Positions 23,031 through 31,991 of a stretch of 64,000 nucleotides of DNA are shown here, one piece after another. Location of the stretch: contig NZ_QKOF01000001.1 of the NCBI RefSeq assembly GCF_014889545.1, forward strand, positions 1-64,000, in the 5' to 3' direction. Origin of the DNA: Methanothermobacter thermautotrophicus (GTDB lineage Archaea > Methanobacteriota > Methanobacteria > Methanobacteriales > Methanothermobacteraceae). The position numbers and the translations under genes were made by a program. How positions within the stretch are numbered: position 1 is the stretch's first letter; each line of letters starts with the position of its first letter. Under the pieces are notes generated by a model, which was not told the DNA's origin, searched no databases, and saw only the letters and a program-made list of their open reading frames with translations.

Positions 23031-24044
23031 TTGGTGGTCATAGATGGATCAAGGGGTGAGGGTGGGGGGGCTGTTGTAAGGGTATCAACTGCCCTCGCCG
23101 CGGTGACCTCCAGGAGGTTAAGGATATACAATATCAGGGCCAGGAGGCCCAGGAAGGGATTATCACATCAGCACCTCACAGCAGTGAGGGCCGTTGCCAG
23201 GATAAGCAACGGGAACCTCAGGGGTGATGAGCTGGGGTCAATGGAACTGGAATTCTCACCGGGCAGGGTGAAGGGTGGGACATTTAACTTCGATGTTAAA
23301 ACTGCTGGAAGCACGGGTCTGGTCCTGCAGGCCATCATGATAGCTGCTGCAGCATCAGACGGTGAAATTGATGTAACTGTCTCAGGTGGAACCGATGTAC
23401 TCTGGGCTCCCACCTGTGACTACCTCAGGGAGGTAACACTCCCTATCCTGGAGATGATGGGCTACAGGGCAAGGATCGAGATCATCAGGAGGGGCTACTA
23501 CCCTGAGGGTGGTGGCATGGTTCATGCGATGATCGAACCATCTGAGCTCAGCCCCATCACCCTTGAGGAGTCAGAGATCCATGCTGTAAGGGGCGTATCA
23601 CATTCAAGAAACCTCCCAATACATGTGGCAGAGAGACAGGCCGAATCAGCCAGGAGGATACTCAGGGAGACGGGCCTCGATGTTGATATAAGGGTGGAGG
23701 ATGCATCAGGCCCGGTGGGGAGGGGTTCTGGCATAACCCTCTGGACGGAGGGCAAAACCCGCCTTGGTGCGGTATCCCTTGGAAAGCCGGGTAAGAGGGC
23801 TGAGAAGGTCGGTTCTGAGGCTGCAGAGGAACTCATAGGGTTCATAGAATCGGGAAGCCCCCTCGATAAATACATGGGCGACCAGATAATCCCCTACATG
23901 GCCCTCACCGGGGATTCAAGGGTCAGGACATCTGAGCTGACACTCCACGCCGAGACCAATATACTTCTCTCAGAGAAAATAACAGGTAGAAGGTTCCGGG
24001 TTGAGGGTGAACGTGGAGGTCCGGCAACCATTGAGGCCCTTTAA
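23031..24044 (+). CDS. rtcA: RNA 3'-terminal phosphate cyclase
   Basis: Protein of 337 residues, the standard length. DGSRGEGGGAVVRVS at the N-terminus, GSTGLVLQAIM, RRGYYPEGGG and the nucleophile histidine in LHAETNILL (about H306) are all present. It converts RNA 3'-phosphates to 2',3'-cyclic phosphates using ATP through a covalent adenylyl-histidine. The start is TTG 23031, preceded by GGGTGGTG. It probably shares a transcript with the upstream PLP enzyme and converges with the biotin ligase gene; the 85 nt between them carry no clear element. Confidence 0.94.
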   Translation: MVVIDGSRGEGGGAVVRVSTALAAVTSRRLRIYNIRARRPRKGLSHQHLTAVRAVARISNGNLRGDELGSMELEFSPGRVKGGTFNFDVKTAGSTGLVLQAIMIAAAASDGEIDVTVSGGTDVLWAPTCDYLREVTLPILEMMGYRARIEIIRRGYYPEGGGMVHAMIEPSELSPITLEESEIHAVRGVSHSRNLPIHVAERQAESARRILRETGLDVDIRVEDASGPVGRGSGITLWTEGKTRLGAVSLGKPGKRAEKVGSEAAEELIGFIESGSPLDKYMGDQIIPYMALTGDSRVRTSELTLHAETNILLSEKITGRRFRVEGERGGPATIEAL

Positions 24045-24129
24045 TTATGTCCTGCAGGTTTAGGTGAAGACATGGGTCCTGCAATCAGGGAAAAAAGAAA
24101 TACTGAAGGAAATACAAGCCGAGAACAAA

Positions 24130-24915
24130 TTATCGGTGGATGCACTCCCCAGAGATGACCTTGCGCAGTGTGCCGTCATCAAGTTCGAGGATGAGTGCAC
24201 CCTCACTGTTTATACCAACAGCCTCGCCATGGACGATTTCACCCAGCTGTTTTCTTATCTCAACACGCCTACCGATGGTCTTTGAGAGTTTCCTCCATTC
24301 CGTAAGGATTCCATCCATCTCCCCGTCCTTGAAGGAGTTATATATCTCCTCAAAGTTCCTCAGGAATCTTGCTATGAGTTCACTGGATTTTATGTCTCTT
24401 TTGAGTTCATTTTTAATGGAGGTTGCTCCCGCTCTGAGGTCATCAGGGAAGTGGCTGATATCAACGTTGGTGTCTATCCCCACACCAACAACAACGTACT
24501 CAAGGGTGTTGAACCGGGCGTGGGCCTCTGTGAGTATCCCGCATACCTTTTTATCCCCTATAAGTATGTCATTGGGCCATTTTATCCCCACGTCGAGGCC
24601 GCACTCCTCCTTAAGTGTCCTGGCAACTGCAACGCCTGCCACGAGTGTTAGAAGGGGTGCCCTTGATGGGTGCACATCGGGTCTCAGGATGATCGACATC
24701 CATATTCCCCCCTGGGGGGATATCCAGGGTTTACCCCTTCTTCCCCTTCCACGGGACTGGGTCTTTGCAATGACGACGGTGCCCTCAGGGGCGCCCTCCT
24801 CAGCCATCCTCTTTGCGACGTTGTTTGTTGAGTCAACCTCATCAAAGCATTTTATCTCACAGCCTATGTACTCTGTGTCCACCTTAACATCACATGGATC
24901 ATAATCTTCAACCAT
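24130..24915 (-). CDS. birA: biotin--[carboxylase] ligase
   Basis: Protein of 261 residues covering only the catalytic and C-terminal domains. Motifs are GRGRRGKPW (56-64, biotinyl-AMP binding) and KWPND (112-116). There is no N-terminal helix-turn-helix, so it should not act as a biotin repressor. It attaches biotin to the biotin-carrier subunit of pyruvate carboxylase. It lies 4 nt downstream of the pyruvate carboxylase A gene and is preceded by GGGGGTGATGGC, so ligase and its client enzyme are co-expressed. The carrier subunit gene itself is not in this window. Confidence 0.94.
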   Translation of the reverse strand: MVEDYDPCDVKVDTEYIGCEIKCFDEVDSTNNVAKRMAEEGAPEGTVVIAKTQSRGRGRRGKPWISPQGGIWMSIILRPDVHPSRAPLLTLVAGVAVARTLKEECGLDVGIKWPNDILIGDKKVCGILTEAHARFNTLEYVVVGVGIDTNVDISHFPDDLRAGATSIKNELKRDIKSSELIARFLRNFEEIYNSFKDGEMDGILTEWRKLSKTIGRRVEIRKQLGEIVHGEAVGINSEGALILELDDGTLRKVISGECIHR

Positions 24916-24919
24916 GCCA

Positions 24920-26395
24920 TCACCCCCTCCTTGAATGCATGTATGTGCCTATCGCCGCTGATATGGCGGCAACCTTCTTTGATGGGAGAAATGTTGAATG
25001 GAGACGTTCAACCATCTCCTGGTCCTCCTTAACGATCTTCTGCATCTCGGCGTCTATACCCCTTCTGTATTCATCAACGAAGTGTGTGTGGAGCTCACCC
25101 CGCCTGAATGCCTCGTTCCTCATTATGGCCTTGTGGAAGGGGATGGTGGTTTTAACCCCCAGTATTATGTATTCGCTGAGGGCCCTCTTCATCCGGTTTA
25201 TGGCCTCCTGCCGGTCCATGCCCCATACTATGAGTTTTGATATCATGGAATCATAGAATGGGGGTATCTCATAGTTCATGTAAACGCCGCTGTCAACCCT
25301 CACACCTATACCGCCGGGGGACCTGTAACCGGTGATCTTACCAGGGTTTGGTGCGAAGTCTGCAAGGGGGTTCTCGGCGTTTATACGGCACTCGATGGCA
25401 TGCCCCCGGATTTTTATATCCTCCTGAGCGAAGCGGAGTTCCTCTCCGTAAGCTACCCTTATCTGTTCCTTGACAAGGTCAACTCCGGTGATAACCTCTG
25501 TTATCGGGTGTTCCACCTGGATTCTGGTGTTCATCTCAAGGAAGTAGAATTCCCCGTCGGAGTATAGGAACTCAACTGTACCTGCGTTTTCATAACCTAT
25601 ATATTCAGCGGCCTTAACTGCCGCGGATCCCATCTTATCCCTGAGTTCAGGTGTCATTATTGGGGATGGGGCCTCCTCTATCAGTTTCTGGTGCCTCCTC
25701 TGTATCGAACACTCCCTGTCTGCAAGGTGTATCACGTTGCTTGATTCATCTGCCATGACCTGGAATTCGATGTGCCGTGGCCTTTCAAGGTACTTCTCGA
25801 TGTACACTGTGGGGTCCCCGAAGGCTGATGCAGCCACAGACTGGGTGGACTCCATGGCCCTTATAAGTTCATCCTCCTCATAGACTGCCCTCATGCCGAT
25901 TCCGCCACCACCTGCAGATGCCTTTATGATGACGGGGTACCCTATTGAATCAGCTATCCTGGCGGCTTCATCGGGGTCACTGACGCCCTGATCTGTGCCG
26001 GGTATCACAGGCACACCTGCCTTCTTCATGAGCTTCTTTGAGGTTATCTTATCCCCCATGGCCTCTATAACTGAGCCCTTGGGGCCTATGAGTTTGATTC
26101 CCTCTTTTTCACATTCCTCTCCGAGGCGGGGGTTCTCTGCAAGGAAACCGTAGCCGGGGTGGATGGCTTCGGCACCTGCCTTCTCGGCCACCTCCAGTAT
26201 CCTGTCGATCCTGAGGTAGCTCTGTGATGGGGCTGGTTTTCCTATCTCGTATGCCTCATCGGCGTATCTTGTGAAGAGGGCGTTTTTGTCTGCTTCAGAG
26301 TAAACAGCCACACTCTTTATTCCAAGCTCCCTGCAGGCACGCATGACTCTTATTGCTATTTCACCACGATTTGCAACAAGGATTTTACTGAACAT
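24920..26395 (-). CDS. pycA: pyruvate carboxylase subunit A (biotin carboxylase)
   Basis: ATP-grasp biotin carboxylase of 491 residues. [11 protein letters not shown] at the start, ATP-binding AGGGGIGM (161-168) and the catalytic [11 protein letters not shown] (287-297) are intact. In methanogens the A subunit with a separate biotin-carrier/transferase subunit makes oxaloacetate from pyruvate. An acetyl-CoA carboxylase role is unlikely because archaeal lipids do not need it. ATG 26395 follows AAGGTG; a TATA box lies near 26423-26436. Operon with birA. Confidence 0.94.
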   Translation of the reverse strand: MFSKILVANRGEIAIRVMRACRELGIKSVAVYSEADKNALFTRYADEAYEIGKPAPSQSYLRIDRILEVAEKAGAEAIHPGYGFLAENPRLGEECEKEGIKLIGPKGSVIEAMGDKITSKKLMKKAGVPVIPGTDQGVSDPDEAARIADSIGYPVIIKASAGGGGIGMRAVYEEDELIRAMESTQSVAASAFGDPTVYIEKYLERPRHIEFQVMADESSNVIHLADRECSIQRRHQKLIEEAPSPIMTPELRDKMGSAAVKAAEYIGYENAGTVEFLYSDGEFYFLEMNTRIQVEHPITEVITGVDLVKEQIRVAYGEELRFAQEDIKIRGHAIECRINAENPLADFAPNPGKITGYRSPGGIGVRVDSGVYMNYEIPPFYDSMISKLIVWGMDRQEAINRMKRALSEYIILGVKTTIPFHKAIMRNEAFRRGELHTHFVDEYRRGIDAEMQKIVKEDQEMVERLHSTFLPSKKVAAISAAIGTYMHSRRG

Positions 26396-26422
26396 CTAAC
26401 TGCACCTTGAACTTTTAACAGA

Positions 26423-26436
26423 TTATTATATACTAT
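26423..26436 (-). promoter_or_regulatory. TATA box for pycA-birA
   Basis: On the minus strand AATAGTATATAATA, about 30-40 nt upstream of the pycA ATG, implying a very short leader that still includes AAGGTG. Confidence 0.5.
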
Positions 26437-26637
26437 TGAATGAACCTATTTTTAAGCATACCACTTGAGTTACATGAGGGTTTGATGGTTTGGGTAGACT
26501 GGGTTTCAGTTAGGGATCTTGGGTGGAAATTTTCTGATGGGTTTGATGGATTATGTTAGGATGGATATTTTCCAGAGATAGAGGAATGGGGATATCCGGG
26601 GACACAGGGACGCCTTGAGGTGCTTCTTGGAGGTAAC

Positions 26638-27258
26638 ATGATAAGGAGAAAGAGACATCTTGAGATGCTGCTTGAGAGGGTTCCAGGCCACCCGGACCCG
26701 GATCCGACCCTTGAACAGTACCTCACCCCACCAGGGATTGCTGCAGAGGTCCTCTGGGCAGCCAGGGCAATGGGTGACATAGAGGGAAAGACGGTGGCTG
26801 ACCTTGGGTGCGGTACAGGTATCCTGGGTATTGGAGCAGCCCTGCTGGGCTCAGAGATGGTCTACTGCATTGACATTGATTCAGGGGCCCTTGAGGTCGG
26901 GCGCTCTGCTGCTGAGGAACTGGGACTCGGCAACATCAAGTTCATTGAGGCGGACATAAGGCACCATGATTCTTTACCAGTGGTCGATACGGTGGTTCAG
27001 AACCCCCCCTTCGGTTCCCAGGAGAGGGCAGAGAGGGGTGCTGACAGAATTTTTATGGATGCAGCGGCAGCCACTGCCAGGACAGTTTACTCCTTTCACA
27101 TGGCCGGTTCCGAGGACTTTGTAAGGAGCTACTACACTAAACTCGGGGGAAAGGTGACACACAGGCTCAGGGTTGAGTTTCCCATACCCCGGACCTACAG
27201 CTTCCACAGGATGGACGTTGCCTCTGTAGGTGTGGTCATTCTGCGGGTTGTGTTCTGA
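26638..27258 (+). CDS. METTL5-like N6-adenine RNA methyltransferase
   Basis: Class I SAM methyltransferase of 206 residues. LEQYLTPPGIAAE (substrate-side signature of this group), the SAM site DLGCGTGILG (55-64) and catalytic NPPFGSQ (122-128) are present. Eukaryal METTL5 methylates an adenosine of 18S rRNA, and the archaeal homologue is expected to act on 16S rRNA or another RNA. ATG 26638 lies 3 nt after GGAGGT; an in-frame start at 26620 precedes that site. It is followed by about 180 nt of promoter region for the ribosomal cluster. Confidence 0.9.
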   Translation: MIRRKRHLEMLLERVPGHPDPDPTLEQYLTPPGIAAEVLWAARAMGDIEGKTVADLGCGTGILGIGAALLGSEMVYCIDIDSGALEVGRSAAEELGLGNIKFIEADIRHHDSLPVVDTVVQNPPFGSQERAERGADRIFMDAAAATARTVYSFHMAGSEDFVRSYYTKLGGKVTHRLRVEFPIPRTYSFHRMDVASVGVVILRVVF

Positions 27259-27282
27259 TGTTCTCTTACCGAATCAGCGGAA

Positions 27283-27292
27283 AGTTTAAATA
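27283..27292 (+). promoter_or_regulatory. upstream TATA-like element ahead of the ribosomal cluster
   Basis: GTTTAAATAT, about 155 nt before the first gene. A transcript starting near 27313 would carry the hairpin at 27346-27367. It may be a second promoter of the cluster or the promoter of a small RNA. Confidence 0.4.
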
Positions 27293-27345
27293 TGGATACC
27301 ATACAATTTTTAGTACCTATTGCAATCTGCGGTGGATCCGCTCAC

Positions 27346-27367
27346 ATTGTATACCGTGATATACGAT
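27346..27367. repeat. hairpin between the two promoters of the ribosomal cluster
   Basis: ATTGTATA (27346-27353), loop CCGTGA, TATACGAT (27360-27367): an 8-bp stem with one G-T pair. A smaller GCGG/CCGC hairpin lies about 10 nt upstream. Confidence 0.4.
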
Positions 27368-27405
27368 GTGGTCTGTGGTTTACTTGCCCAGTCTGCATTG
27401 TGGAA

Positions 27406-27417
27406 ATATTTATAAAT
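27406..27417 (+). promoter_or_regulatory. main TATA box of the ribosomal cluster
   Basis: ATATTTATAAAT centred about 28 nt before ATG 27440. With normal archaeal spacing transcription begins at or just before the ATG, so the first mRNA should be nearly leaderless. Confidence 0.6.
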
Positions 27418-27439
27418 AGATCCGGACAGATATTAATAG

Positions 27440-28246
27440 ATGAATAGAGTAGATTTGTCCATCTTTATCCCGGATTCACTGACGGCTGAGACAGGGGATC
27501 TCAAAATAAAGACCTACAAGGTGGGTCTCATTGCAAGGGCCGCTTCGATATTCGGGGTTAAGCGTATAGTGATCTATCACGATGATGCAGATGGAGAGGC
27601 AAGGTTTATTAGGGATATCCTGACGTATATGGATACACCTCAATACCTTCGCAGGAAGGTTTTCCCGATAATGAGGGAGTTGAAGCATGTGGGGATACTC
27701 CCACCTCTGAGAACTCCCCATCACCCAACTGGAAAACCCGTTGCTGGTGAATACAGGCAGGGACTGACAGTTAAAAGGGTAAAGAAAGGAACTCTTGTGG
27801 ATATTGGCGCAGATAAACTTGCACTGTGCAGGGAAAAACTGACAGTAAATAGGATAATGAGTTTCAGGGTCGCCCGGTTGGGTAAGGAAATACTGATAGA
27901 GCCCGATGAACCAGACGACATATACTGGGGATACGAGGTACTGGATACCCGGAGAAACCTCACAGATAGCCTTAAAACAGTAGGTGCCGATGTTGTCGTT
28001 GCAACATCCAGGAATGCTTCGCCCATTACTTCTATTCTGGATGAAGTAAAATCGAGGATGAGGAAGGCCCGCGAGGCGGCCATCCTCTTTGGCGGTCCTT
28101 ACAAGGGATTACCAGAGATCAAAGCGGATATATGGGTTAATACCCTTCCAGGTCAGTGTACTGAAACTGTAAGGACTGAGGAGGCTGTTTTAGCTACTCT
28201 TTCAGTATTTAACATGCTAACTCAGATTGATGAAAAAGATGAATGA
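27440..28246 (+). CDS. SPOUT-class putative RNA methyltransferase
   Basis: Protein of 268 residues that I recognise as the archaeal homologue of C9orf114/SPOUT1-type methyltransferases (M. thermautotrophicus MTH1, of known crystal structure, from memory). The trefoil-knot half lies near the C-terminus (ILFGGPYKGLPE, VNTLPGQCTETVRTEEAVLATL), with an inserted OB-like domain in the middle (about 95-180, ending EPDEPDDIYWGYEV). It probably methylates a uridine of rRNA or tRNA. Start MNRVDLSIFIP at ATG 27440, close to the predicted transcription start. It is the first gene of the ribosomal protein cluster and 19 nt ahead of uL3. Confidence 0.92.
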   Translation: MNRVDLSIFIPDSLTAETGDLKIKTYKVGLIARAASIFGVKRIVIYHDDADGEARFIRDILTYMDTPQYLRRKVFPIMRELKHVGILPPLRTPHHPTGKPVAGEYRQGLTVKRVKKGTLVDIGADKLALCREKLTVNRIMSFRVARLGKEILIEPDEPDDIYWGYEVLDTRRNLTDSLKTVGADVVVATSRNASPITSILDEVKSRMRKAREAAILFGGPYKGLPEIKADIWVNTLPGQCTETVRTEEAVLATLSVFNMLTQIDEKDE

Positions 28247-28265
28247 TGTAAGGAGGTAAAGTTAA

Positions 28266-29279
28266 ATGGCTAGACATCATCAACCAAGAAAAGGATCAGT
28301 TGCATTCAGTCCAAGGAAAAGGGCGGCAAGGGAAACCCCGAGGGTCAAGTCCTGGCCCCAGGTGGATGAGCCCGGACTCCTTGCCCTCGCAGGTTACAAG
28401 GCAGGGATGACGCATGTCATAATGGTCGATAACCAGAAGAATTCCCCCACCGAGGGAATGGAGGTCTCGACTCCAGTCACAATTCTCGAGGTTCCACCCC
28501 TGACAGTGATGGCTGTAAGGGCCTATGAGAAGACCAGCAGGGGACTCAGAACCCTCGGTGAGGTCCTGGCAACAGAGACGAAGGATGACCTCAGAAGGAA
28601 GCTCACCCCACCCGCAGATGACTACGACCAGGAAGCCGCAATTGAGAAAATAAGATCAAACATGGAGTACGTTGCAGATGTGAGGGTTATAGTCCACACA
28701 AACCCAAGACTTGCAAGTGTTCCCAAAAAGAAACCAGAGGTATTCGAGTGTGGACTTGGTGGCAAGACCCCTGAGGAGAAATTTGAATACGCCCTTGAGG
28801 TCCTTGGAAAGGATGTCAGGGCATCAGAGATATTCTCCGAGGGCGCCTTTGTTGATGCAATAGCAGTGACAAAGGGTAAGGGATTCCAGGGTCCCGTCAA
28901 GAGGTGGGGTATAAGGATACAGTACGGTAAGGCTGCAAGGAGCAGTAAGGGAAGACACATAGGGTCACTTGGTCCATGGACACCGTCAAGGACCATGTGG
29001 ACCGTACCCCAGGCAGGTCAGATGGGCTACCACAGGAGGACCGAGTACAACAAACAGATACTCAAGATCGGTGACGCCAGTGAGGCTGACCTTGTAAACC
29101 CTGACGGCGGCTTTGTAAGGTACGGGCTAGTCAGGAACGATTACGTCATGATTAAGGGGTCAGTTCCAGGCCCAACAAAGAGGCTTGTGGTTCTCAGGAA
29201 GGCCATAAGGGCTGCAGGTAAACAGGAAGAAGCACCCCAGATAAACTACATCAGCACAGCATCAAAACAAGGAGTATAA
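28266..29279 (+). CDS. rpl3: 50S ribosomal protein uL3
   Basis: Protein of 337 residues, archaeal/eukaryal-length uL3. The basic N-terminal arm (MARHHQPRKGSVAFSPRKR) and the long loop reaching toward the peptidyl transferase centre (VTKGKGFQGPVKRWG, followed by the basic SSKGRHIGSLGPW region) are visible. It is one of the first proteins to join the large subunit. AAGGAGGTAAAGTTA precedes the ATG. First r-protein gene of the S10-type part of the cluster. Confidence 0.97.
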   Translation: MARHHQPRKGSVAFSPRKRAARETPRVKSWPQVDEPGLLALAGYKAGMTHVIMVDNQKNSPTEGMEVSTPVTILEVPPLTVMAVRAYEKTSRGLRTLGEVLATETKDDLRRKLTPPADDYDQEAAIEKIRSNMEYVADVRVIVHTNPRLASVPKKKPEVFECGLGGKTPEEKFEYALEVLGKDVRASEIFSEGAFVDAIAVTKGKGFQGPVKRWGIRIQYGKAARSSKGRHIGSLGPWTPSRTMWTVPQAGQMGYHRRTEYNKQILKIGDASEADLVNPDGGFVRYGLVRNDYVMIKGSVPGPTKRLVVLRKAIRAAGKQEEAPQINYISTASKQGV

Positions 29280-29291
29280 GAGTGGTTCAAA

Positions 29292-30056
29292 ATGAAGATT
29301 AAGGTTTATTCCCTAGAAGGTGAAGCCATAGATGAGATGGAACTTCCTGAAATTTTCAATGAAGAATTCAGACCCGACGTCATAAAGAGGGCTGTCCTGT
29401 CCGCACAGACAGCAAGGGTACAGCCATGGGGTCCAGATCCAATGGCAGGTAAGAGGACCTCTGCACAGTCCTATGGTGCTGGACGCGGCGTTGCAATGGT
29501 TCCACGTATAAAGAATGGTTCAAGGGCCGCCTTTGTTCCACAGGCAGTGGGCGGTAGAAGGGCTCACCCCCCAAGGCCCCAGAAGAACTACCATGAGAGG
29601 ATAAACAGGAAGGAAAGGAGACTTGCAATAAGGTCAGCAGTTGCAGCTACAGCCAGGAAGGACCTCGTGGAGGCAAGGGGTCACAGGATAGAGAACGTAC
29701 CCCAGCTGCCACTGGTGGTTGACGATGAACTCTCCAGGATTAAAAGGACAGCCGATACAAGGGAAGTCTTCAGGAAACTTGGAATCATGGACGACATTGT
29801 GAGGGCGAAGGAAGGCAAAAAGATACGCGCAGGAAAGGGAAAAATGAGGGGCAGGAAGTACAGGACACCCAGGGGCCCACTCATAGTAGTTGGAGACGAC
29901 AGGGGTATAACAAGGGGTGCAAGGAACCACCCCGGCGTTGACGTGGTAACTGTGGAAAACCTCAACGCAGAGCTACTCGCCCCGGGAACACATCCTGGAA
30001 GACTGACAGTCTTCACAAGATCAGCAATAGAAAAACTTGATGGACTATTCCAGTAA
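29292..30056 (+). CDS. rpl4: 50S ribosomal protein uL4
   Basis: Protein of 254 residues (archaeal L4/L1e). It has the extended basic loop that lines the exit tunnel (about 55-100, [29 protein letters not shown]) and a basic region [18 protein letters not shown] 12-nt gap follows uL3. The stop overlaps a possible upstream extension of uL23, but uL23 itself starts at 30079. Confidence 0.97.
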   Translation: MKIKVYSLEGEAIDEMELPEIFNEEFRPDVIKRAVLSAQTARVQPWGPDPMAGKRTSAQSYGAGRGVAMVPRIKNGSRAAFVPQAVGGRRAHPPRPQKNYHERINRKERRLAIRSAVAATARKDLVEARGHRIENVPQLPLVVDDELSRIKRTADTREVFRKLGIMDDIVRAKEGKKIRAGKGKMRGRKYRTPRGPLIVVGDDRGITRGARNHPGVDVVTVENLNAELLAPGTHPGRLTVFTRSAIEKLDGLFQ

Positions 30057-30078
30057 AGAAGGAGTGACGGTGTATATT

Positions 30079-30339
30079 ATGGATCCATATGCTGTTATCA
30101 TGAAGCCACATGTCACAGAGAAGAGCATGAACCTTATAGATCAGAACAATGAACTGGCATTTGTGGTTATGAGGAAAAGCACAAAGAAGGATGTGAGGAG
30201 GGCCTTTGAGGAGCTCTTCGCAGTTAAGGTTGAGAGGGTCAACACACAGGTAACTCCCAGGGGCCAGAAGATAGCCTACATAAAGCTGGCCAAGGAACAC
30301 AGTGCAGAGGACATAGCGGTTAAACTGGGAGTATTCTAA
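30079..30339 (+). CDS. rpl23: 50S ribosomal protein uL23
   Basis: Protein of 86 residues beginning MDPYAVIMKPHVTEKSM, the conserved L23 start. It sits at the tunnel exit and forms part of the SRP and translocon docking site. I chose ATG 30079 with GGTG 7 nt upstream rather than the ATG at 30037, which lies inside the end of uL4 and would add 14 unrelated residues. Confidence 0.97.
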   Translation: MDPYAVIMKPHVTEKSMNLIDQNNELAFVVMRKSTKKDVRRAFEELFAVKVERVNTQVTPRGQKIAYIKLAKEHSAEDIAVKLGVF

Positions 30340-30361
30340 AAATAACCAGGAGGATATTCGG

Positions 30362-31087
30362 ATGGGAAAAAGGTTAATATCACAGAGGAGAGGAAGGGGA
30401 ACTCCCACATACAGAAGTGCATCTCACCGTTTCAAGGGCAAAATAAAATACCGCGCCTATGACTCCATCGAGAGTGAAGGCTCCCTCAAGGGTAAGGTCG
30501 TTGACATAATGCACGACCCTGGAAGAACAGCGCCGGTTGCCCGCGTTAAATTTGAAAACGGTGAGGAACGCCTGATACTGGCGCCTGAAGCTTTAATGCT
30601 CAACGAAGAGGTTGAATGCGGAGTGAAGGCAAGGGTTAAACCAGGGAACTCACTGCCACTCAGTGAGATTCCAGAGGGGACACCCATATTCAACATCGAA
30701 AACAGACCAGGAGACGGAGGAAAACTCGTAAGGTCCTCTGGAACATACGCTTCTCTAATCACCCATGATGCTGACAAGGCAGTTATTGAACTCCCATCAG
30801 GTGAACTGAAGGCACTCAACCCACAGTGCAGGGCCACTGTTGGCGTTGTTGCTGGAGGAGGTAGAAGGGAGAAACCATTCCTCAAGGCTGGTAAGAAGTA
30901 CCATGCCCTCAGGGCAAAGGGTAAGAAGTCCGTCACAGTCAGGGGTGTTGCAATGAACGCCGTTGATCACCCACACGGTGGTGGAAACAGACAGCATCCT
31001 GGAAGGCCAACAACCGTATCAAGGCATGCTCCTCCAGGAAGAAAGGTCGGTTCAATAGCTGCCAGAAGAACAGGGAAAAGGAGATAA
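30362..31087 (+). CDS. rpl2: 50S ribosomal protein uL2
   Basis: Protein of 241 residues. The C-terminal signature VAMNAVDHPHGGGNRQHPG, containing the histidine near the peptidyl transferase centre, is intact, as is the SH3-like N-terminal half (GKVVDIMHDPGRTAPVARV). Start at ATG 30362 after GGAGGATATTCG. Confidence 0.97.
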   Translation: MGKRLISQRRGRGTPTYRSASHRFKGKIKYRAYDSIESEGSLKGKVVDIMHDPGRTAPVARVKFENGEERLILAPEALMLNEEVECGVKARVKPGNSLPLSEIPEGTPIFNIENRPGDGGKLVRSSGTYASLITHDADKAVIELPSGELKALNPQCRATVGVVAGGGRREKPFLKAGKKYHALRAKGKKSVTVRGVAMNAVDHPHGGGNRQHPGRPTTVSRHAPPGRKVGSIAARRTGKRR

Positions 31088-31103
31088 ATAAGGAGGTGAC
31101 CTA

Positions 31104-31514
31104 TTGGCACGTAAAGAGTTTAGGTATCGCGGCTACACCTTGGAAGAACTGCAGGAGATGCCACTTGACGATGTAATCAAGTTGTTCCCATCAAGGCAGA
31201 GAAGATCCCTCAAAAGGGGATTCCTACCAAGGCAGAAGAAGGTACTCGAGAAGATAAGGAAAATAAAGAAAGAGGGGAAGACTGAGGGAAGGCCACCGGT
31301 CATCAGGACACACTGCAGGGACATGATAGTGCTTCCTGAGATGGTTGGAATGACCTTCGGTATCCACAATGGTAAGGAATTTGTGGAGGTCAAGATCCAG
31401 CCCGAAATGATCGGCTGCTACTTCGGTGAATTCGCACCCACAAGGAAGAAGGTTGAGCACGGAGATCCCGGTATGGGAGCTACAAGATCATCAATGTTCG
31501 TGCCTCTTAAATAA
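31104..31514 (+). CDS. rps19: 30S ribosomal protein uS19
   Basis: Protein of 136 residues from TTG 31104, with AGGAGGTGACC directly upstream. The archaeal N-terminal extension ([26 protein letters not shown]) precedes the core with [16 protein letters not shown] and the tail [16 protein letters not shown]. Confidence 0.97.
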   Translation: MARKEFRYRGYTLEELQEMPLDDVIKLFPSRQRRSLKRGFLPRQKKVLEKIRKIKKEGKTEGRPPVIRTHCRDMIVLPEMVGMTFGIHNGKEFVEVKIQPEMIGCYFGEFAPTRKKVEHGDPGMGATRSSMFVPLK

Positions 31515-31526
31515 GGAGACTAGACA

Positions 31527-31988
31527 ATGGCTAAGGTTAAATACGCTTATAAAGAGGAAGACAGGTCAAGAACAGCCAGGGCATCAGCGACTCACCTCAA
31601 GATATCACCAAAGCACGCAGTGGAGATCTGCAGGGAGATCAGGGGAATGGAACTCGAAAAGGCCAAGAACTACCTTGAAGAGGTCATCAGGATGGACAGG
31701 CCAGTTGCCTTCAAGAGATACAACAGGAAGGTTGGCCACAGGAAGGGCCTCAATGGCTGGGCCAGCGGTCGTTACCCTGTGAAGGCAGCAGGTCAGATAC
31801 TTAAGGTCCTTGAGAACGCAGAGGCCAACGCAGAGTACAAGGGACTCGACACCGAGAAACTCAGGATAATCCACATATCCAGTCACCGGGGGCCAGTTAT
31901 AAGGGGCTGGATTCCAAGGGCCTTTGGAAGGGCCACACCATTCAACACACCAACAACACACGTTCAGATAGTTCTGGGGGAGGCATAA
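31527..31988 (+). CDS. rpl22: 50S ribosomal protein uL22
   Basis: Protein of 153 residues with [22 protein letters not shown] at the start, the tunnel-reaching beta hairpin, and the basic [14 protein letters not shown] ending. The SD is a short AAGGAGAC. The next gene begins 3 nt after the stop. Confidence 0.97.
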   Translation: MAKVKYAYKEEDRSRTARASATHLKISPKHAVEICREIRGMELEKAKNYLEEVIRMDRPVAFKRYNRKVGHRKGLNGWASGRYPVKAAGQILKVLENAEANAEYKGLDTEKLRIIHISSHRGPVIRGWIPRAFGRATPFNTPTTHVQIVLGEA

Positions 31989-31991
31989 ATT

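Noticed and set aside
24064-24904. Rightward frames opposite birA
   Set aside because: They are antisense to a well-supported enzyme gene, show no family features or good ribosome binding site, and have codon use of a shadow frame.
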